From: Bacillota bacterium
GTDB lineage: Bacteria; Bacillota; Clostridia; Acetivibrionales; DTU013
DNA length: 64,000 bases
Assembly: GCA_023412915.1 (NCBI GenBank)
Contig: JAEZRE010000009.1
Location: forward strand, 171,523 to 235,522
Direction of reading: 5' to 3'
Under the pieces are notes generated by a model that was given only the letters and a program-made list of their open reading frames with translations, did not search any database and was not told where the DNA came from. How positions within the stretch are numbered: the stretch's first letter is position 1; every line of letters begins with the position of its first letter. A program made the position numbers and the translations under genes. This document shows positions 8,085 through 15,130 of this stretch, one piece after another.

Positions 8085-8841
8085 TTCCCGCGTCACCTCC
8101 AAGGAGAGTGATCACATCGATGATCATCCCGAAAAATTCCTTCCTCGTGTATGAGCCGCGTACAAGCTCGTTGAACAGCCTGCCGTCCTTTATGAACAAT
8201 ATCCTTCTGCAGTAGCTTGCCGTGAAGGCATCATGAGTTACCATCAGGATAGTGGCATTCAGGTTCTTATGCAGATTTTCGAGGCTCTCCAGCAGCATTC
8301 TTGCCGATTTGGAATCCAGTGAGCCCGTGGGTTCGTCTGCAAGTATCATTGCCGGGTTCGATATTATGGCCCTGGCCGCCGCGGTCCTTTGTCTCTGTCC
8401 GCCCGACATCTCATACGGATACTTTTCAAGCACGTCTTTTATGTCGAGCCGTATTGCGACCTCTTCAACACGTGTTTTTGCCTGCTTGTGCGGCACGCCT
8501 GAAATACTCAGCGGCAGTATTATATTTTCAAAGCCGTTCAACGTATCGAGCAGATTGAAATCCTGGAATACGAACCCGAGCTCTTCACGCCTGAAACGAG
8601 CCAGTTCGTTGCTTTTCATTTCGGTGATATCGTTGTCCCGTATGAAAATATGCCCGCATGTGACCTTGTCCACTGTGGAGATCACGTTCAGCAGCGTTGT
8701 CTTTCCGCTGCCGGAAGCGCCCATAATGCCTACGAATTCGCCTTCATTGACTGTAAAGCTCACGTGGTCGATAGCCTTCGTAAGATTGCCCTTGTTCCCG
8801 TAATATTTTTCCACATCCTGTACTTTTAAAATCTCTGCCAT
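8074..8841 (-). CDS. BceA-like ABC transporter ATP-binding protein
   Basis: A 255-residue ABC ATPase. Visible motifs are Walker A GASGSGKTT (about residues 41-49), the Q-loop in FVFQDFNLL, the signature MSGGQRQR and Walker B ILADEPTGSLD, with the H-loop in VTHDA. It powers the adjacent BceB-like permease. GGAGG lies seven bases upstream of the start. The C-terminal tail of about 25 residues beyond the standard domain overlaps the permease start. A short hairpin and a direct-repeat regulator site lie in the upstream region (8865-8884, 8957-8973), so this pair is probably transcribed separately from, and activated by, the upstream two-component system. Confidence 0.94.
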   Translation of the reverse strand: MAEILKVQDVEKYYGNKGNLTKAIDHVSFTVNEGEFVGIMGASGSGKTTLLNVISTVDKVTCGHIFIRDNDITEMKSNELARFRREELGFVFQDFNLLDTLNGFENIILPLSISGVPHKQAKTRVEEVAIRLDIKDVLEKYPYEMSGGQRQRTAAARAIISNPAMILADEPTGSLDSKSARMLLESLENLHKNLNATILMVTHDAFTASYCRRILFIKDGRLFNELVRGSYTRKEFFGMIIDVITLLGGDAGNVL

Positions 8842-8864
8842 TTCAAATCCTCCAAAAATGATTT

Positions 8865-8884
8865 GCCGGATATATCAATCCGGC
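8865..8884 (-). other. Hairpin in the leader of the Bce-like transporter operon
   Basis: GCCGGA and TCCGGC flank an 8-base loop about 24 bases before the start codon of the ATPase gene. No T-run follows, so it is not a clear terminator. It may affect transcript stability. Confidence 0.35.
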
Positions 8885-8956
8885 GCCGGCATGGTTTATT
8901 CCGGTCAACCATACTATCATTCTAAACATTGCGTAACCTCTGTGCCATGTTTAAAA

Positions 8957-8973
8957 CTTACGGGAACCTTACA
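8957..8973 (-). promoter_or_regulatory. Direct-repeat binding site for the Bce-like response regulator
   Basis: On the minus strand TGTAAGGTTCCCGTAAG contains GTAAG twice at an 11-base period, one helical turn, as expected for an OmpR-family dimer. It lies just upstream of a likely promoter whose -10 is TAGAAT (reverse of 8919-8924). Activation of the ATPase-permease genes by the neighbouring regulator is inferred. Confidence 0.45.
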
Positions 8974-8988
8974 TTTTTGTTAGTTGAA

Positions 8989-10008
8989 TTATCTTATGTC
9001 GAGCATTGAACTTTTCGGAAGGACTATATTGACGGTCGTGCCTTGTCCCTGTACCGACTCGGCACTTATCCCAAGCCCCAGCTTAAGGCAAAGCTTTTTG
9101 CAGATATAGAGCCCGATGCCGGTGGAACGTTCGTCCCTGCGGCCGTTTGTCCCGGTGAAGCCTTTATCGAAGATCCTCGGGAGTTCGGCGGCCGGGATGC
9201 CTGCCCCGTTATCCGCGACTGAAAGGGTGACGCTGTTTTCACTCTCTTTAGCGCTGATTCGCACGGTCGCCTCGGGTTTGTCGGAATATTTGACCGAATT
9301 GACGACTATCTGGTTCAATATGAACTGCAGCCATTTCTCGTCCGAATATACGGTTATGTCAAGGTCTTCGACAGCGACGCTTATCCTGTTCTGTATGAAC
9401 TGTCTGGAATTCTTCTTCAAGACTTCATAGCATACCTTTTGGAGACTGATCTCCTTTATGATATAGTCCTTTTCAACGGTGCTGCTCCTGGAATAGAAAA
9501 GTACCTGCTCAACATAGGCCTCTATCCTGTCGAGCTCTTCCGACATGCTTTCCGTCGCATTACTCTTATTATTCTGGGCGATCAGGCGTGAAGACGAAAT
9601 CGGGGTCTTCACCTCATGCACCCATAATTCTATGTATTCCCTGTATTCCTCCTGGAGCCTCTTGTACCTGTTTATCTCTTCAAGCATTGCCTTGTTCGAG
9701 CCCTTGATTATGTCGTAGAGTACTAAACCTTCCCTGAAGGATGGGGGAACTATGACCTCGGCTATGAGATTTTTCTGGTCGAGCGAATCGAAAATACGCA
9801 GAAGTCCGTTGAAAAAGTCTTTTTTGACAACGTATTCGACAAGCAGCGGGACGCCGGCGCCGACAGTATATAAAACACAGATTATCAACGACAGGGCGGG
9901 ACCGCCGGCCGGGTTGAGCAAAATAAGCGCGGAGGCGGTTACCAGCGTCACACAGAAATAGGCTGCTATATATAAAAACTTATCCTTTAAAAAGTCAAGG
10001 AGCTTCAA
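8989..10008 (-). CDS. BceS-like intramembrane-sensing histidine kinase
   Basis: A 339-residue sensor kinase with two N-terminal membrane helices (about residues 12-60) joined by a very short outside loop, as in kinases that take their signal from a partner ABC transporter. The phospho-acceptor His is in LWVHEVKTPISSSR, and the ATP-binding domain shows an N-box around ILNQIVVNSVKYS, NGAGIP and STGIGLYICKKL. Its start overlaps the regulator stop by 4 bases (ATGA type), so the two are translationally coupled. The BceAB-like genes lie directly downstream, which matches the Bce drug-sensing module. Confidence 0.92.
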   Translation of the reverse strand: MKLLDFLKDKFLYIAAYFCVTLVTASALILLNPAGGPALSLIICVLYTVGAGVPLLVEYVVKKDFFNGLLRIFDSLDQKNLIAEVIVPPSFREGLVLYDIIKGSNKAMLEEINRYKRLQEEYREYIELWVHEVKTPISSSRLIAQNNKSNATESMSEELDRIEAYVEQVLFYSRSSTVEKDYIIKEISLQKVCYEVLKKNSRQFIQNRISVAVEDLDITVYSDEKWLQFILNQIVVNSVKYSDKPEATVRISAKESENSVTLSVADNGAGIPAAELPRIFDKGFTGTNGRRDERSTGIGLYICKKLCLKLGLGISAESVQGQGTTVNIVLPKSSMLDIR

Positions 10009-10673
10009 TCGACCATGTACCCCCGTCCTCTTTTTGTTTGTATGACCTGCCCCAGACCCGCATCCTCGAGCTTGCTGCGCAGCCTGTTTATGTTGACGGT
10101 AAGAGTATTGTCATCAACGAACATTTCGCTGTTCCAGAGCTGCGTCATCAGCTCGTCGCGGCTTACGATGGCGCCTTTGTTTTCATAAAGCAGCGTAATT
10201 ATCTTCAGCTCGTTTTTTGTGAGCTCCAGCTCTCCGCCTTGGTATTCTATGGCGCTCCTCGACAGGTTGACCATAAATCCTCCGCAGTCCAGCCTGTCTG
10301 TGACGATATCCCTCGAGGCGCGCTTCAGCACCGATGAAATGTGTGCCAGCAGTATCTGCGTGTTATACGGCTTTGTTATGAAATCGTCGGCGCCGAAATT
10401 CATCGCCATCAGTTCGTCGAGTTCGGTATCCCTGCTCGTTACCACGATTATGGGCAACTCCGACTTTCTTCTCAATTCCCGGCAAATATAATAGCCGTCG
10501 ACCGAGGGAAGGTTAATATCGAGCAAAACGAGATCGGGCTTTGCCGCGCAAATATCCTCAAGTATATTCTCGAACCTGTCGGGCGCTTTGCACTGGTAGC
10601 CGTTCTTTGCAAGAAAGACTGAAAGCTCTTCCCTTATTTTTCTATCATCTTCTACGATCACAATTTTTTTCAT
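10005..10673 (-). CDS. BceR-like OmpR-family response regulator
   Basis: A 222-residue regulator: receiver domain with acidic residues VEDD, phospho-acceptor Asp in LLDINLPSVDG, and Lys in FITKPYN, followed by an OmpR/PhoB winged helix ending in VIQTKRGRGYMVD. The start at MKKIVIVED was chosen; the longer frame begins with TTG 36 bases earlier. The ribosome binding site is weak. It is the first gene of the minus-strand Bce-like set and is divergent from the AraC gene at 10834. It probably activates the transporter genes through the repeat at 8957-8973. Confidence 0.92.
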   Translation of the reverse strand: MKKIVIVEDDRKIREELSVFLAKNGYQCKAPDRFENILEDICAAKPDLVLLDINLPSVDGYYICRELRRKSELPIIVVTSRDTELDELMAMNFGADDFITKPYNTQILLAHISSVLKRASRDIVTDRLDCGGFMVNLSRSAIEYQGGELELTKNELKIITLLYENKGAIVSRDELMTQLWNSEMFVDDNTLTVNINRLRSKLEDAGLGQVIQTKRGRGYMVD

Positions 10674-10833
10674 ATAGTTTACCCGTTTGCCAAGTATATT
10701 CCAAAACAATTATATATTTACCCGAGCAAAATTTACAGGTAAAATATTATAAATCAAACATATTTGTGCATGAAATGTGGAGAGTTATTACCGCCCCTGC
10801 TGCTAAAATCATAATTGAAAGGATGATGCCCGA

Positions 10834-11727
10834 GTGGACTGGCTGGAGAGAATGAACGGCGCGATGGACTATATTGAGGGACGTCTGGCCTCCGATATCG
10901 ATTATGAAGAAGCGGCGAGGATCGCTTGCTGTTCGTCCTACCATTTCCAAAGGATGTTTTCTTTTATAACCGATGTGCCGCTATCGGAATATATCAGGCG
11001 CAGAAGATTGACTCTGGCCGCTTTCGAGCTGCAGGAGAGCGGTACCAGGGTGATAGACGTAGCGATGAAATATGGCTACGATTCGCCGAACTCATTTACA
11101 CGGGCCTTCCAGAGCCTGCATGGAGTGACGCCCTCGGCAGCGCGTGACAGAGGGGTTCAACTGAAGGCCTACCCTCGCATGTCCTTTCATATTTCAATAA
11201 AAGGAGATGTCGAGATGAATTACAAAATTGAACAGAAAGACGCATTCAGGGTATTTGGAGTCGAGACGATCATCAATATGATCGATGAACGCAATTTCGA
11301 AGAGATACCCGGGTTTTGGGGGGAATGCCATAAGAACGGCACTATGGACAGGTTGGAGAGTTTTGAGATGCCTAGGTACGAAAATGGTCTCTGCATGATA
11401 AATTCCGTCATGTGTTACCGCAGAACTGAAGGTAATACCTTCCCTTATATGATCGGGATCGTTGATTTGTACAATAAGCTGAAGGCGCCGGAAGACCTGA
11501 CCGTAGTGAACATTCCGGCCTGCACCTGGGCTATCTTCCGATCTGAGGAACATGGTTTCAAGGATTCGTCGGAGAAGATACAGGCCGTATGGAAACGCAT
11601 CTTCCCGGAGTGGTTTCCGACCTCGGGCTACGACCATGCAGGCACTGCGGAGCTTGAGATGACTTATGAAACGAAGGAGAAGGATCGCTTTTTCACGGAA
11701 GTCTGGATTCCGGTGGTTAAGAAATAG
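10834..11727 (+). CDS. AraC family regulator with GyrI-like effector domain
   Basis: A 297-residue protein with an N-terminal AraC DNA-binding domain of two helix-turn-helix units (residues about 8-105; YHFQRMFSFITDVPLSEYIRRRR and YDSPNSFTRAFQSLHGVTP) and a C-terminal GyrI-like/SoxS-Rob effector domain (about 125-297) that binds small hydrophobic or drug-like molecules. The start is GTG at 10834, with AAAGGATG ten bases before; an ATG follows at 10852. This arrangement is that of multidrug-sensing activators such as Rob and BltR relatives. It is divergent from the Bce-like operon and ends at a terminator. The regulated genes are unknown. Confidence 0.9.
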   Translation: MDWLERMNGAMDYIEGRLASDIDYEEAARIACCSSYHFQRMFSFITDVPLSEYIRRRRLTLAAFELQESGTRVIDVAMKYGYDSPNSFTRAFQSLHGVTPSAARDRGVQLKAYPRMSFHISIKGDVEMNYKIEQKDAFRVFGVETIINMIDERNFEEIPGFWGECHKNGTMDRLESFEMPRYENGLCMINSVMCYRRTEGNTFPYMIGIVDLYNKLKAPEDLTVVNIPACTWAIFRSEEHGFKDSSEKIQAVWKRIFPEWFPTSGYDHAGTAELEMTYETKEKDRFFTEVWIPVVKK

Positions 11728-11751
11728 CGTCGTCCTCCGATATGCCAACGG

Positions 11752-11780
11752 AACACCTCATTGCTATGGGGTGTTTTTTT
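11752..11780 (+). terminator. Rho-independent terminator after the AraC/GyrI gene
   Basis: AACACCTCA and TGGGGTGTT pair over 9 positions (one G-T) around a 6-base loop and run into a string of T. Confidence 0.85.
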
Positions 11781-11941
11781 ATGTGACTTGACAAAGTTCG
11801 GTATTGTGCAACTTGACGAATGCCGCCGCGGCATGCTTCAATTAAAGCAGGCCTCATGTCGGCACGGCGTGAGGAACAGAGGCGATCCCGATACTAAAAT
11901 GAAGGCAGGAAGCCGTTAATTTATTGCTGGAGAATCCGACT

Positions 11942-12628
11942 ATGACTCAAAAACTTCAGATTGAAGACATAACGATAGATGTCGAATACAAGAAGATCAA
12001 AAACATACACCTGAGGGTTTGTCCGCCGGACGGAAAGGTGCGTATTTCCGCGCCGGTGCGTATCGACCGCGGTTATCTGCGCGATTTCGCAGCGTCCAGG
12101 CTGGAGTGGATCAGGAAACAGCAGGAACGCATCAAAAGCATAAGACCGGCATTGCAGGCGCAGTATCTGAGCGGGGAGACCCATTATTTCCGCGGAAAGC
12201 CGTATGTCCTGGAACTGGTCGAACAGGCTTCCAAGCCTTGCGTCATTATCCTCGGGAATGTATTAAGATTATGCGTGCGGCCTGGCACAACCTTCGAAAA
12301 ACGCCGTGCCGTGATGGAGGAATGGTACCGGACCCGGCTTGCGGAAGCCTTACCGGACATTGCCGGTTACTGGGAGAGGACCATCGGCGTCAAAGCTGCC
12401 GAATATAAGATAAAAAGGATGAAAACTAAATGGGGTACCTGCAACAGGAAGGCGCGCCGCATTTGGATAAATCTCGAGCTTGCCAAAAAATCCCACGAAT
12501 GTCTGACGTTCATAATTGTACATGAAATTGTTCATTTGCTTGAACGCGGTCATAACCATGTTTTTTACGGATACATGGATCGGTTTCTGCCGCTATGGAA
12601 GCAGTACAAACAAGAGCTTAACAAATAA
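11942..12628 (+). CDS. YgjP-type (DUF45/SprT-like) zinc metallopeptidase
   Basis: A 228-residue protein of the YgjP family (PF01863). The N-terminal beta-rich part contains the typical IRLSVCPPDGKVRISAP-like segment (here HLRVCPPDGKVRISAP). The C-terminal part has the zinc site HEIVH in FIIVHEIVHLLERGHNHVFY, with the third His in the same block, and MKTKWGTCNRKARRIWIN just before it, as in the family. ATG 11942 was chosen since GGAGA lies 8 bases before; a TTG-led frame extends 18 bases further. The family is thought to be intracellular metallopeptidases, some tied to restriction or repair loci, but no such neighbour is seen here. Confidence 0.88.
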   Translation: MTQKLQIEDITIDVEYKKIKNIHLRVCPPDGKVRISAPVRIDRGYLRDFAASRLEWIRKQQERIKSIRPALQAQYLSGETHYFRGKPYVLELVEQASKPCVIILGNVLRLCVRPGTTFEKRRAVMEEWYRTRLAEALPDIAGYWERTIGVKAAEYKIKRMKTKWGTCNRKARRIWINLELAKKSHECLTFIIVHEIVHLLERGHNHVFYGYMDRFLPLWKQYKQELNK

Positions 12629-12710
12629 ACTGCTTGTATTATGTATACACATTAGTGAAAGTTGCACAAAATTTGTTGTTAAAATTATGTCAAAGTCAAC
12701 GAAAATTATG

Positions 12711-12739
12711 TTGATTAAGAAATTAATCTCTGCTATTCT
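12711..12739 (+). promoter_or_regulatory. Likely promoter of mdh
   Basis: TTGATT, a 17-base spacer and TATTCT, about 115 bases before the mdh start. The untranslated leader shows no clear riboswitch. A half Rex site (TTGTTAA at 12676-12682) lies just upstream. Confidence 0.45.
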
Positions 12740-12855
12740 TGATTGTGTTCGGCTAAATCTGGCGCGTCTTTAGACCCGTAATCTGAAAGTACGAATACCG
12801 GATTAAAACTAACGAAACAGGGAACCTAATAAATTTAAAGAGAGGTTACAAATAT

Positions 12856-13806
12856 ATGAGCAATAACAGATCAAAAGTAGCAATTATTGGAACAGGTTTC
12901 GTAGGAGCTTCGACGGCATTCGCGCTTTCGCTGAAGCAAATGGCAAATGAGATGGTATTGATAGATGCTTTCAAGGACAAGGCAGCCGGTGAGGCAATGG
13001 ATATCAACCACGGATTGCCATTCCTCGGCCAGATGAACATTTATGACGGAGATTATTCCGACTGTGCCGACTGCGACGTCATCATCATGACCGCAGGCGC
13101 AAACAGAAAACCCGGAGAGACCAGAATTGATCTCGCCAGGAAAAACCTCGGTATCGCAAAGGATGTAACGGAAAACGTAATGAAGCATTATACCCGCGGC
13201 GTTATCCTTGTAGTGGCAAACCCTGTAGACATTATGACTTACAAGATACAGAAGTGGTCGGGCCTTCCCAACGGAAGGGTACTCGGTACCGGCACGGTGC
13301 TTGACAGCGCGCGTTTCAGGTATCTGCTCAGCGAGAAATTCGGAATAGACGTAAGAAATGTACACGGATATATAATTGGCGAGCACGGAGATTCACAGCT
13401 GCCTTTATGGAGCGCAACACATATAGCAGGCAGGAACATCAGGGAATATTTCAATGATCCTTCATACGGCATGTCCGCTGAGGAAAGAGCAGCTATCATA
13501 GAGAACGTAAAGACTGCAGGCGCGGAAATAATCAAGAGGAAGGGCGCAACCTACTATGCTATCGCGGTTACAGTAAATACTATACTGGAGTCCCTCCTGA
13601 AAAACCAGAATACAATAAGGACAGTATCCTCTGTAATTAACGGTAAATACGGTATAGAGGATGTTTCGCTCAGTCTTCCGTCCATAGTAAATGCAAACGG
13701 CGTACAATCCATAATGGACCTTAGTATGACAGACGACGAACTTGCTTCGCTGAGACATTCCGCAGATCAGCTAAAGGCTATACTAAATGAAGTAACAGAT
13801 CTTTGA
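12856..13806 (+). CDS. mdh: Malate dehydrogenase of the LDH-like type
   Basis: A 316-residue NAD-dependent 2-hydroxyacid dehydrogenase. It looks like lactate dehydrogenase overall: Rossmann motif GTGFVGAS, loop GANRKPGETR (residues 81-90), catalytic Asp and Arg in VLDSARFR and catalytic His in GEHGDS (about residue 177). The substrate-selecting position, Gln102 in lactate dehydrogenases, is Arg84 here, the residue used by malate dehydrogenases to bind the second carboxylate. The gene is 25 bases before malic enzyme, an arrangement known from the malate shunt of cellulolytic clostridia, in which oxaloacetate is reduced to malate and then decarboxylated to pyruvate. I therefore call it malate rather than lactate dehydrogenase. 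The shunt moves electrons from NADH to NADPH. Confidence 0.85.
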   Translation: MSNNRSKVAIIGTGFVGASTAFALSLKQMANEMVLIDAFKDKAAGEAMDINHGLPFLGQMNIYDGDYSDCADCDVIIMTAGANRKPGETRIDLARKNLGIAKDVTENVMKHYTRGVILVVANPVDIMTYKIQKWSGLPNGRVLGTGTVLDSARFRYLLSEKFGIDVRNVHGYIIGEHGDSQLPLWSATHIAGRNIREYFNDPSYGMSAEERAAIIENVKTAGAEIIKRKGATYYAIAVTVNTILESLLKNQNTIRTVSSVINGKYGIEDVSLSLPSIVNANGVQSIMDLSMTDDELASLRHSADQLKAILNEVTDL

Positions 13807-13831
13807 TATTAATAAATAAGGAGTGTAAAAA

Positions 13832-15004
13832 ATGGATTACAGAAAAGAATCATTAAGACTGCATGGCGAATGGAAGGGCAAAATCGAGGTCATCAGCAGA
13901 GTCCCCGTTACAAACAAGGAAGATCTTTCGCTGGCTTATACGCCCGGTGTCGCAGAGCCTTGCCTTGCGATACAGAAGGATGTCAATCTTTCATATGAAC
14001 TCACAAGAAGGTCGAACCTGGTTGCAGTTATCACAGACGGTACCGCAGTACTCGGACTTGGCGATATAGGACCTGAAGCGGGCATGCCCGTTATGGAAGG
14101 CAAGTGCGTACTATTCAAGACCTTCGGCGACGTCGACGCATTCCCGCTTTGCATCCGCTCCAAGAACGTCGATGAAATAGTTCAGACTGTAAAGTTACTG
14201 GCCGGCAGCTTTGGCGGAGTAAACCTCGAGGATATCGGCGCACCCAGGTGCTTTGAAATAGAAAGACGCCTGAAAGAAGAATGCGATATCCCGATATTCC
14301 ATGACGACCAGCACGGAACGGCAGTAGTTGTACTTGCAGCAATGCTCAATGCGTTGAGGCTCACGAAAAAGAATATAGACAATATTGAAGTTGTTGTAAA
14401 CGGTTCCGGCGCCGCAGGCATAGCAATCACAAAATTGCTGATGGCAATGGGCCTGAAGAAGGTTATTCTCTGCGACACCAAGGGAGCTATCTATGAAGGC
14501 AGAGATAATATGAACCCGGCAAAAGACGAAATGGCCAAGATATCCAATCTCGAGAAGAAAAAAGGCTTACTCAAGGATGTTATAGTAGGAGCAGACGTCT
14601 TTATAGGAGTTTCTGCAGCCGGTATGGTCACAAAGGATATGGTCAAATCAATGGCCAAGGATCCGATCATATTTGCAATGGCCAATCCTACTCCTGAAAT
14701 CATGCCGGACGAAGCGTTGGAAGCCGGCGCAAGCGTTGTAGGAACAGGCCGTTCGGACTTCCCGAACCAGATCAACAACGTGCTTGCATTCCCGGGAATC
14801 TTCAGGGGAGCTTTGGATGTTCGCGCAAGCGACATAAACGACGAGATGAAAATTGCCGCAGCGGAGGCTATCGCAAGCCTGATCCCCGAACAGGAACTGA
14901 GGCCTGATTACGTTATACCCGCTCCGTTCGATACGAGGGTTGGACCCAGCGTAGCCAAGGCAGTTGCCGAGGCAGCTGTAAAAACAGGCGTAAACAGGAT
15001 CTGA
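13832..15004 (+). CDS. Malic enzyme (malate to pyruvate, NAD(P)-dependent)
   Basis: A 390-residue short-form malic enzyme. Visible parts are VAEPCLAI and the Tyr-containing N-terminal active site, VITDGTAVLGLGDIGPEAGMPVMEGK, the metal-binding region EDIGAPRCFEIE and IFHDDQHGTA, then the nucleotide-binding VNGSGAAGIAI and the C-terminal FAMANPTPEI. It oxidatively decarboxylates malate to pyruvate and CO2. It is placed 25 bases after mdh with AAGGAG before the start and is certainly co-transcribed with it. Whether NAD or NADP is preferred cannot be read with confidence. A long hairpin repeat follows at 15021. Confidence 0.95.
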   Translation: MDYRKESLRLHGEWKGKIEVISRVPVTNKEDLSLAYTPGVAEPCLAIQKDVNLSYELTRRSNLVAVITDGTAVLGLGDIGPEAGMPVMEGKCVLFKTFGDVDAFPLCIRSKNVDEIVQTVKLLAGSFGGVNLEDIGAPRCFEIERRLKEECDIPIFHDDQHGTAVVVLAAMLNALRLTKKNIDNIEVVVNGSGAAGIAITKLLMAMGLKKVILCDTKGAIYEGRDNMNPAKDEMAKISNLEKKKGLLKDVIVGADVFIGVSAAGMVTKDMVKSMAKDPIIFAMANPTPEIMPDEALEAGASVVGTGRSDFPNQINNVLAFPGIFRGALDVRASDINDEMKIAAAEAIASLIPEQELRPDYVIPAPFDTRVGPSVAKAVAEAAVKTGVNRI

Positions 15005-15020
15005 TAGTGAAACAGGGGTG

Positions 15021-15090
15021 AAACGGGGGGACGGTTATTTTGTTACATTTTAGCGAGCTAAAATGGAACAAAAGAACCGTCCCCCTGTTT
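15021..15090. repeat. Long hairpin repeat (REP/MITE-like palindrome)
   Basis: Two arms of 34 bases around a 2-base loop pair at all but three positions. The arm ends carry GGGGGACGGTT and AACCGTCCCCC, flanked by AAC/GTT. Sequences with GGGGACGGTTCTTTTGT-type arms are dispersed repeats in several clostridial genomes. It sits between malic enzyme and the convergent SLH gene and may also stop transcription from both sides. Confidence 0.75.
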
Positions 15091-15130
15091 CTATATTATA
15101 ACCGGCCGAATGAAGCCGGCCGGAGTTCCT

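Noticed and set aside
12676..12693. Rex-like site before mdh
   Set aside because: Only the left half (TTGTTAA) matches; the right half agrees at 4 of 7 positions, well below the adhE sites.
12856..13806. L-lactate dehydrogenase
   Set aside because: The Gln at the pyruvate-selecting position is Arg, and the gene is paired with malic enzyme.
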